DNA from: an uncultured Synergistia bacterium
Lineage (GTDB): Bacteria > Eremiobacterota > SpSt-956 > JAKJGF01
Reading direction: 5' to 3'
DNA length: 6,262 nt
Assembly: GCA_937888925.1 (NCBI GenBank)
Contig: CALARM010000680.1
Location: 1-6,262 of the forward strand
The translations under genes were made by a program, and so were the position numbers. Under the pieces are notes generated by a model. It saw nothing but the letters and a program-made list of their open reading frames with translations, did no database searches and had not been told where the DNA came from. Below are positions 1 through 4,809 of this stretch, one piece after another (within the stretch, counting starts at the first letter, position 1; every line of letters begins with the position of its first letter).

Positions 1-2
1 CA

Positions 3-116
3 GAGCCTGCCAGGCAGAAGCTTTTTACGGGTACCCTTTTACCTGTTACGGTAATAAGGAATGATATAGAAATAAATGTCACATATATATGGATAAAGTT
101 AATGGTTGAGAGTTGA
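3..116 (+). CDS. Possible C-terminal end of an upstream plus-strand gene (partial, weak)
   Basis: The frame starting at base 3 is open for 37 codons from the window edge and stops with TGA at 114-116. The peptide has a plausible beta-rich C-terminus (LLPVTVIRNDIEINVTYIW). Its last four codons (MVES) and the stop lie inside the heptad inverted repeat that begins at 102, so if real, the repeat supplies the end of the protein. A convergent gene here would fit the stem-loop at 238-266 sitting between two gene ends. An open frame this short is also quite likely by chance, and two other plus-strand frames stay open to about 54 and 64. No family is recognised. Confidence 0.25.
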   Translation, partial: EPARQKLFTGTLLPVTVIRNDIEINVTYIWIKLMVES

Positions 117-165
117 GAGAATTAATCCTTCAACTCTCAACCATCAACTCTCAACTCTCAACACT
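102..165. repeat. Heptameric tandem repeat forming a 15-bp inverted repeat
   Basis: A 15-bp arm at 102-116 (ATGGTTGAGAGTTGA) is exactly complementary to 130-144, with a 13-base loop. The right side is also a tandem array of five 7-base units: CAACTCT (131), CAACCAT (138), CAACTCT (145), CAACTCT (152) and CAACACT (159). The left arm is built from the same heptads in opposite orientation. Either strand could fold into a strong hairpin. Short heptad arrays of this kind are known intergenic elements in several bacterial groups; here the function is unknown. Confidence 0.8.
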
Positions 166-184
166 GCCATGACATGGTGGTCAC

Positions 185-231
185 AACGAAGAATGAGAAG
201 GTATTCCTCTCTTCACCCTTCGCTCTTCTCT
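185..231. repeat. Imperfect hairpin with a second set of heptads
   Basis: A purine-rich arm around 185-201 is roughly complementary to the pyrimidine-rich stretch at 206-224. Two of the mismatches (192/217 and 193/216) are A-C on the plus strand, so they become U-G wobbles in a minus-strand transcript. The right side again reads as 7-base units: CTTCACC (211), CTTCGCT (218) and CTTCTCT (225). It appears to be a degenerate relative in style, though not in sequence, of the 102-165 array. Confidence 0.4.
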
Positions 232-237
232 TATTAA

Positions 238-266
238 AATAAGCCAGGGAAAATCCCTGGCTTATT
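238..266 (-). terminator. Stem-loop terminator of the pilin operon, possibly bidirectional
   Basis: A perfect 12-bp stem (AATAAGCCAGGG at 238-249 with its complement at 255-266) has a 5-base loop. Its near edge is about 21 bases beyond the stop of the PilW-like gene. On the minus strand the stem is followed by a T-rich stretch (TTATTTTAATAA, partly within the stem), as expected for an intrinsic terminator. The plus-strand side is also AT-rich (TTATTATTC), so it could stop transcripts from a gene on the left as well. Confidence 0.8.
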
Positions 267-287
267 ATTCTATCTGAATGTCCTTTA

Positions 288-1184
288 TTAATTTTCTCCT
301 GCAAGATATAAATTTCTTAAGGCTACGGTACTGCTGTTCTGAGACATTACAGTAACTTTTTTAAGATTGGTTATCGTTATTGATGCACTGATACTCCTGA
401 CCAGTAATTCTGCATTTGGCGCAGGTGGAGTTGTTGCTGTAGGCTTTGGTGTGCTTGTAGGTTTTGGCGTCGATGTCGGCGGTTTTGGAGTCAGAGGATC
501 AGGTGTCGGTGTAGGTGGTTTTGGTGTACTTGTATTTTTTTTGGTAGGAGATGGACCGGGAGTATATGTAGGTGGAGGCACTGTAGGTGTGTTAAATGAA
601 AAAGATCCATAGGCAGGTGCGATGATATAGTCATTGAATCCCATAAAAACTTCATCTGCCTTATAACTTTCATCCACTGTAAGTTCTGCTCCCGCCGCAT
701 CATAGAATAAAAATCTGATAGATCCAACCTGTACTTTTGAACCTGTGCCTGCTGTATTTCCTATTAAAATTTTATCAGTCGAATTAACCCACGTACTGGC
801 GGTTCCTGTTCCATTTTGCTGGTATAGTCTTCTTATGAGACAGGTATCGTTGTTTGAAAGTCTATATTCAACTTTTTCCACTGTATTTGGATCGGTGTCA
901 AAATCCCCATAAATTGATATAAATGTATGACGTATTCGACCTACCGAGTTTTCTTTCGAAAACCCGCAGATGGCTGTAGAAACGTTGGAACCTGTAGAAC
1001 GCAAATCTCTTGCAAGGCATTCTATGGTGGTATTGAAAGATTGTTGTGCCGAAGCTTTCTCCATGCCACTTACGGTAGCTCTGCTGGAATAGTAATATAT
1101 ACTTACTACGACTGTCAGCATTAAAGCTGCGATAAATGTGGCTACAAGTATTTCCGCCATTGACATAGCTCGTTTTTTAATCAT
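288..1184 (-). CDS. PilW-like minor type IV prepilin with an internal Pro/Thr-rich linker
   Basis: This 298-residue protein starts at an ATG preceded by GGAAAGGGGAT. A short basic leader (MIKKRA) ends at the likely prepilin peptidase site, A6 before MSMAE, placing Glu at mature position +5 as in class III signals. A hydrophobic helix follows to about residue 32. Residues ~45-170 resemble PilW-type pilins: the IECLARDLRSTG helix end, the VEKVEYRLSNNDTCLIRRL strands and IRFLFYDAAGAEL. Residues ~199-257 are an unusual Pro/Thr/Lys linker. The last ~40 residues return to pilin-like sequence (LLVRSISASITI, then VALRNLYL, as in the V-LRN ends of PilW/PilV proteins), so the linker sits inside the domain rather than after it. 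Minor pilins of this kind help prime pilus or pseudopilus assembly in the inner membrane. It is the last gene of the operon. Family is fairly certain; exact ortholog is not. Confidence 0.85.
   Translation of the reverse strand: MIKKRAMSMAEILVATFIAALMLTVVVSIYYYSSRATVSGMEKASAQQSFNTTIECLARDLRSTGSNVSTAICGFSKENSVGRIRHTFISIYGDFDTDPNTVEKVEYRLSNNDTCLIRRLYQQNGTGTASTWVNSTDKILIGNTAGTGSKVQVGSIRFLFYDAAGAELTVDESYKADEVFMGFNDYIIAPAYGSFSFNTPTVPPPTYTPGPSPTKKNTSTPKPPTPTPDPLTPKPPTSTPKPTSTPKPTATTPPAPNAELLVRSISASITITNLKKVTVMSQNSSTVALRNLYLAGEN
414..590 (-). repeat. Low-complexity coding repeat for the Pro/Thr linker
   Basis: This stretch encodes residues ~199-257 of the PilW-like pilin. It is made of imperfect short repeats, seen on the plus strand as variants of GTAGGTTTTGGCGT and GGTGTAGGTGGTTTTGGTGT. 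The protein reads as STPKPT and TPKPPT units with interspersed TPTPDP. Such linkers are extended, protease-resistant and common sites of O-glycosylation in exported proteins; glycosylation here is inferred. Confidence 0.75.
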
Positions 1185-1242
1185 ATTAAATCCCCTTTCC
1201 TTGTTGAAAATAAATTTATGTTAAGGTGAAAATATGTTGATA

Positions 1243-1707
1243 TTATTCATTCCCCCTTGCTAAAAATGTTTTTCTGGAAAATACTATAATAACTGCTAAC
1301 ATAATTATTACCAGGAAAATATATATAATCAGCGTAAATCCTCCACCGTTATCAGGTTCCTTATTGTTATTAACTGTATTTACAGAAACTCCGGTATTTG
1401 CAGGAGTAGAAGCAGGTGTAGAAGGTGCAGTAAATAAATCCTTCATATCTTCAGGGACATCTGTATTATTTTCTTTTGTATTATTACCTTTTTGTTCTAT
1501 TAATAATACAGGTGTTGCTTCATCACTGACAGGTAATAAATCTCCTTCTACCGGTTTTTTTACAATTTTAAATCCCTTCAGTTCCGGCGGTATTCTGATT
1601 GTATTGTCCCTGAGATCTACAACTACAGGTTCTGTCGCCGGTTCTTCCTGGGCAAAAACCACTGTTGCAGTTAATAAGATAACGATTAATAAGAGTGAAA
1701 ATTTCAT
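1243..1707 (-). CDS. Small exported protein with C-terminal membrane helix, unknown function
   Basis: From the ATG at 1705-1707 this is 154 residues. It has a clear Sec signal peptide (MKFSLLLIVILLTATVVFA, cleavage before QEE at residue 20) and an exported segment of ~100 residues. That segment opens with VVVDLRDNTIRIPPELKGFKIVKKP and becomes Asn/Thr/Pro-rich at ~75-120. A single membrane helix follows at ~124-144, then a short basic tail (SRKTFLARGNE). The expected topology is N-terminus outside the inner membrane with a small cytoplasmic tail. An upstream in-frame GTG at 1717-1719 would add four residues, but the ATG gives the cleaner signal peptide and shares one base with the stop of the preceding gene (TAATG), which suggests translational coupling. 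I do not recognise a family. Its position between PilX- and PilW-like genes suggests an accessory of pilin assembly or anchoring; this is inference. Confidence 0.8.
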   Translation of the reverse strand: MKFSLLLIVILLTATVVFAQEEPATEPVVVDLRDNTIRIPPELKGFKIVKKPVEGDLLPVSDEATPVLLIEQKGNNTKENNTDVPEDMKDLFTAPSTPASTPANTGVSVNTVNNNKEPDNGGGFTLIIYIFLVIIMLAVIIVFSRKTFLARGNE

Positions 1708-4043
1708 TATTCTTTCCACCTGATTATGTCCATATGTTCAACCTGCGGTATCTGACACCCTGCATTTATTATACTTTCTCCTGAGCCGACAACTCTGTCG
1801 TCATGGTTTGCAATCCCTCCGAGAGCTATACATTCGGCTCTTGCTATAAAACCTCCGTTAATATCACCGGATACAATTCCTCCCCATACATGATTTGTAT
1901 ATGTGAGACCGTCTAATTTCTTTGCCCAGTTGCCATTACTGAAAGAATCTCCTGAAAGAGAACTCAGATTTGTAGTGGTGGTAGGGTCAAAATTTCCTCC
2001 CCATGTACTGTCAAAATTAAATGCATTTGTCCAATCTGCAGGAGCTGTTTCTATATTCTTATAGATTGTGTATTTAGAGCGTAAATCTGCAGCTTTAGAC
2101 TTATTAAAACAGACTACATCATATAAGTCCATAGTGGAGTCATATACTCCGTCTCCGTCAAGGTCTTCACCGCTTCCCGGTATAACAGCATTCTGTGCAT
2201 TAGGATCCCAGGTAGAATAAGGGCCTGTCGGTTTTGGTCCTGACCATTTTGTAAAGTCATTGCCTGTAGTAGGATTTTTCCCGCCTGACGGAGGAGGATT
2301 GATATCCGTATAAAATTCTACATCCCATTCCCCGTTTGTTTCAGCATCGTACTCTTCATTAGCAACTAACGGAGTTGATTTCTCTGTTCTTGTATTTGGA
2401 ACCTTGTCTGTACCGAGTTTGCCTTCATCTGTTTCATTAAAGTTTACAGGTTCGTTTACTGTAGAGCCGGTATTCGGATCTGTGACCACCTGTATATTAC
2501 CTGTTTGCTCCGTAAGGCCTTTAATTATTATTCCCGATGTGGTGTAACCATCAACTACTCCTCCGGAATAAGGTACTGATGCAGCATTCCCGACGATAAT
2601 ATTTTCTTTTGCAAAAAGACCGATTAAATCTTTTTTGCCAGACTCATCGGCAGGTCCCGGTTGATTTGCTATAAGCCAGGCTTTCTGGTTTTGTCTTACA
2701 GTTTCGAGTTTTGTCGGACTGTCTACGTTACTGTCACCGTCTTTAGTGCCTGTTGTTATAAAGCCTCTGAATGTATCAGGAGGACGACTGTAGGAAATAC
2801 CATCGGGAGAATATATATTATTGCCTGCATAAATAGATCCGCACCCTTTTATCGTGCCATCTATTACTATGTTACCTTTAACTGCAACCACTCCATAGAT
2901 TTCAGTCGGATGAGCAGCGTCTGTGTTGGTAACTACAAGATTATCTTTCTCTCCCGGTTTCCATGTATTGGTTCCGGAACAGTAATATGACGGTGAACCT
3001 GTATAGGTAGTATTATTGTCACCGTAAACAGCATCGGAAACCTTAATATATTGTCCTGTGTCAAGTATTCCGTCTCCTCCGTATGCAGGATCCGGTGTGC
3101 CGGCAGAGTCCAGTATAGTCGTTCCTGCAGGAACCCATACATAAATTCCATGTTTTTTAAGAGATTTTGATGCAGTTTCTTCACTTTCTTTTGCAGAGTT
3201 TTCATAAAATTTCATCTCTGCCAGACTGGGCATAGGAATTTCCTTAAAGTTCTGAGTTAAATTACTGCCTTTCTGTTCAGGAGGATTTGGGCCTACATCG
3301 GTGAAACCGTCTACAGATGAGCTATCTATAGCTATAATTTTTTTTGCTGCAAACAGTCCTCCGTCATCGATTTTATTGGTCGGTTCAAAGTCTTTGCAGT
3401 TTTTGTATCTGTCTCCTCCTGCAACCTTGATTTTTTTCGACCCGTCTTTTTTATATCTGAAAAAACCATTTGTTGCCACACTTCCCCCTGTTCTGGTACC
3501 TACCATATAACCATAGTTATTTGTAAAATAAGAAAAATCTGCAAGAGGAGTTCCGCTTAAATAATATATATAATCTGCTTCAATCGTTTTTTCTACTGTA
3601 CCTTTACCATTCTCCAGTTGCACTATTCCTGTTGAAACAATTGTAACAGTAACACCGTACTTGTCAGAGCTGGTAGATGGTTTCTCCATTATATAGGTTT
3701 TATAGCCTCCGTTGTCGCTGAACGTTAGATCATGTACAAAATACTCTGATGTCGGCTGGTTATATGCGTCCCATTTATCTGTTACATGCTGCCTGAAAAT
3801 ATCTATCTTATTTGGCACCATCCCTATGGCGAAAAAGGTATTCCATAATTGTTCACTTGATTTTTGAATACCTGCGTCTGCAAGATAATAGGCTTTTTTA
3901 CCAAGACCGATTTTCTGATTCTGATTCATTAGCGTCATTGTAGTATATGTGAAATACCATCCTAAAAGGGAAAATAGGAATATCATAATAAGAGCTGTAA
4001 TCAGAACACTGCCTTTTTTAATTTTTTTAACTTTTTTTAACAT
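1707..4043 (-). CDS. Very large PilX-like minor pilin with an exported beta-rich region
   Basis: This 778-residue protein starts at an ATG six bases after GGAGGTGA. A lysine-rich leader (MLKKVKKIKKG) runs into a hydrophobic helix (SVLITALIMIFLFSLLGW), then QKIGLGKKAYYLADAGIQ at 43-60, which matches the PilX N-terminal domain with its A..AxAGI helix. Mature position 5 is Thr rather than Glu, as is common in PilX proteins. Typical PilX proteins are roughly 150-250 residues, so some 500 residues are extra. The extra part carries a recurring motif (Gly, two hydrophobics, Ala, about three polar residues, then alternating hydrophobics) near residues 187, 229, 384, 402, 475 and 731, suggesting beta-solenoid or stacked-strand structure. 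D627-D635 is a DxDxDGxxD calcium-type loop. The role is probably pilus tip or envelope-exposed; it is the second gene of the operon, 31 bases after the PilV-like gene. Confidence 0.8.
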   Translation of the reverse strand: MLKKVKKIKKGSVLITALIMIFLFSLLGWYFTYTTMTLMNQNQKIGLGKKAYYLADAGIQKSSEQLWNTFFAIGMVPNKIDIFRQHVTDKWDAYNQPTSEYFVHDLTFSDNGGYKTYIMEKPSTSSDKYGVTVTIVSTGIVQLENGKGTVEKTIEADYIYYLSGTPLADFSYFTNNYGYMVGTRTGGSVATNGFFRYKKDGSKKIKVAGGDRYKNCKDFEPTNKIDDGGLFAAKKIIAIDSSSVDGFTDVGPNPPEQKGSNLTQNFKEIPMPSLAEMKFYENSAKESEETASKSLKKHGIYVWVPAGTTILDSAGTPDPAYGGDGILDTGQYIKVSDAVYGDNNTTYTGSPSYYCSGTNTWKPGEKDNLVVTNTDAAHPTEIYGVVAVKGNIVIDGTIKGCGSIYAGNNIYSPDGISYSRPPDTFRGFITTGTKDGDSNVDSPTKLETVRQNQKAWLIANQPGPADESGKKDLIGLFAKENIIVGNAASVPYSGGVVDGYTTSGIIIKGLTEQTGNIQVVTDPNTGSTVNEPVNFNETDEGKLGTDKVPNTRTEKSTPLVANEEYDAETNGEWDVEFYTDINPPPSGGKNPTTGNDFTKWSGPKPTGPYSTWDPNAQNAVIPGSGEDLDGDGVYDSTMDLYDVVCFNKSKAADLRSKYTIYKNIETAPADWTNAFNFDSTWGGNFDPTTTTNLSSLSGDSFSNGNWAKKLDGLTYTNHVWGGIVSGDINGGFIARAECIALGGIANHDDRVVGSGESIINAGCQIPQVEHMDIIRWKE
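1879..2165 (-). other. C-terminal segment with calcium-type loop and last beta motif of the PilX-like protein
   Basis: Residues ~627-722 lie here. They begin with D627-L-D-G-D631-G-V-Y-D635, which has the spacing of calcium loops in dockerins, thrombospondin type 3 repeats and the calcium sites of PilY1-type proteins. A Trp/Asn/Thr-rich stretch follows. The final glycine-rich beta motif (GFIARAECIALGG, residues 731-743) lies just beyond, toward the gene's end. Calcium binding is predicted from the pattern only. Confidence 0.45.
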
Positions 4044-4049
4044 ATTTAT

Positions 4050-4057
4050 TCACCTCC
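4050..4057 (-). promoter_or_regulatory. Strong ribosome binding site of the PilX-like gene
   Basis: GGAGGTGA on the minus strand lies six bases (ATAAAT) upstream of the ATG. This fixes the start and gives the second cistron its own strong initiation signal in the 31-base gap after the PilV-like stop. Confidence 0.85.
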
Positions 4058-4074
4058 GGAAAATAATTATGAAT

Positions 4075-4551
4075 TTATTTTATTCCTTTAGATTTGTACC
4101 CGTCCAGTATATAGGTTTTCTCCGGATCGATGCCTCTCTTTGACATTTTTCCATAACTGTTGCTTTCATTCCAGTAGATTTCGACCTTTATATGGAGAAC
4201 ACCTTCAATATCATTGGGATCTCTGCTAATAGTGCCTTTTGACCTGTAACCGGGATAGATTTTATCGGGATTATTGGGATCCTTTAAATCATATAAAGGA
4301 TCACAGTCGAATATCGAATTGGTTGAGATCATAAGCATAAGATCTGCATATTGCATACTTTTTATGGCTTCCATCTGGGCCTGGGCCTGCTGTACAACAA
4401 AATATCTGTCTCCTACTACACGAAGATAGGAGAGACCAACAGGGATAGTACATGTTACAGCAAGGAGACCCATACCTATAACAGCTATGGAAATAAGAAT
4501 TTCTGCCAGTGAATAACCTTTGAGATGTCTTTTAGAATATTGTAAACACAC
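4075..4551 (-). CDS. PilV-like minor type IV prepilin (type IV pilus modification protein family)
   Basis: This 158-residue protein starts at a GTG, with AAGGAGGTG seven bases upstream. The leader MCLQYSKRHLKG ends in Gly, followed by YSLAEILISIAVIGMGLLAVTCTIP: a textbook class III signal with cleavage after G12, Tyr at +1 and Glu at +5, then a hydrophobic assembly helix. The pattern EILISIAVIGMGLLA is typical of PilV-type minor pilins. After the helix come QQAQAQMEAIKSMQYADL and a short domain with IEGVLHIKVEIYWNES, resembling the V-V-W strand ends of PilV/GspI proteins. It is the first gene of the operon; minor pilins of this type form the initiation complex in the inner membrane. It could equally be called a GspI-like pseudopilin, and the sequence alone does not decide between pilus and type II secretion. 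Confidence 0.85.
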   Translation of the reverse strand: MCLQYSKRHLKGYSLAEILISIAVIGMGLLAVTCTIPVGLSYLRVVGDRYFVVQQAQAQMEAIKSMQYADLMLMISTNSIFDCDPLYDLKDPNNPDKIYPGYRSKGTISRDPNDIEGVLHIKVEIYWNESNSYGKMSKRGIDPEKTYILDGYKSKGIK

Positions 4552-4556
4552 GTTTT

Positions 4557-4604
4557 CACCTCCTTAACAAGGAGTCTTGCCTGATAAATCCTTCCAAAGT
4601 GGAA
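4557..4604 (-). promoter_or_regulatory. Leader hairpins, one sequestering the Shine-Dalgarno of the first pilin gene
   Basis: On the minus strand the leader contains CTCCTT (4574-4569), a three-base GTT loop, then AAGGAG (4565-4560). The second arm is the ribosome binding site AAGGAGGTG (4565-4557) itself, so the hairpin would hide it. Upstream is a second small hairpin, TTCCA-CTT-TGGAA (4604-4592). Its 3' arm runs into GGA, creating AAGGA (4593-4589), which could pair with the same TCCTT and free the ribosome site. The pairing is visible directly; a regulatory role is inferred, and no known riboswitch class was recognised. Confidence 0.45.
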
Positions 4605-4628
4605 TTTTATTTAATTTTATCTTAATAT

Positions 4629-4656
4629 ATTATACCGATATTTTTTATTTAGTAAA
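4629..4656 (-). promoter_or_regulatory. Sigma70-type promoter of the pilin operon
   Basis: Reading the minus strand, TTTACT (4656-4651; four of six match TTGACA), a 16-base spacer and a perfect TATAAT (4634-4629) predict a transcript start near 4622. This leaves a leader of about 70 bases before the GTG. The surroundings are very AT-rich, so a chance -10 is possible, but the position upstream of a complete operon supports it. Confidence 0.5.
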
Positions 4657-4778
4657 TAGAAATATATATTTTTATTGATAATTTTTACGGGAAAATAATT
4701 TATTTTAAATGTATAGTATGATAAAATATAGATTATATAATTCATTATAGAAGGACATTTTTTTGTTGAATAGAATTT

Positions 4779-4784
4779 TATAAT
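4779..4784 (+). promoter_or_regulatory. Candidate -10 element for the kinase-like gene
   Basis: A TATAAT hexamer lies 25 bases before the ATG at 4810. No convincing -35 is visible at 16-18 bases upstream. Another -10-like hexamer (TATGAT) is at 4717-4722. The whole 4600-4800 stretch is AT-rich, so the assignment is tentative; apart from divergent promoters and the leader hairpins I see nothing else in this gap. Confidence 0.3.
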
Positions 4785-4796
4785 AAATAAATTTTC

Positions 4797-4803
4797 AGAA
4801 AGG
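4797..4803 (+). promoter_or_regulatory. Ribosome binding site fixing the kinase-like gene start
   Basis: AGAAAGG lies six bases before the ATG at 4810. An in-frame TAA at 4804-4806 excludes any earlier start. Confidence 0.75.
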
Positions 4804-4809
4804 TAAATT

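Noticed and set aside
102..165. CRISPR array
   Set aside because: Units are 7 bases with no spacers and no cas genes nearby.
367..612. Plus-strand Gly/Val-rich open frame
   Set aside because: It is the antisense of the Pro/Thr linker of the PilW-like gene; Pro and Thr codons read backward give Gly, Val and Phe. No ribosome site is present.
1717..1719. GTG as start of the small exported protein
   Set aside because: It adds four residues ahead of a complete signal peptide; the ATG at 1705-1707, coupled to the previous stop as TAATG, is the better start.
1364..1723. Plus-strand open frame of about 119 codons
   Set aside because: It lies antisense to the small signal-peptide protein, which has a signal peptide, membrane helix and operon context; the plus-strand product has none.
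2661..2990. Plus-strand open frame inside the PilX-like gene
   Set aside because: It is antisense to a long gene with a strong start signal; its Cys/Tyr-rich composition looks like a shadow and it has no ribosome site.
4557..4622. Cyclic di-GMP (GEMM) riboswitch in front of the pilin operon
   Set aside because: Such riboswitches do precede pilus genes, but the leader is only ~70 bases and lacks the two-helix layout and conserved GEMM core; only simple hairpins are seen.
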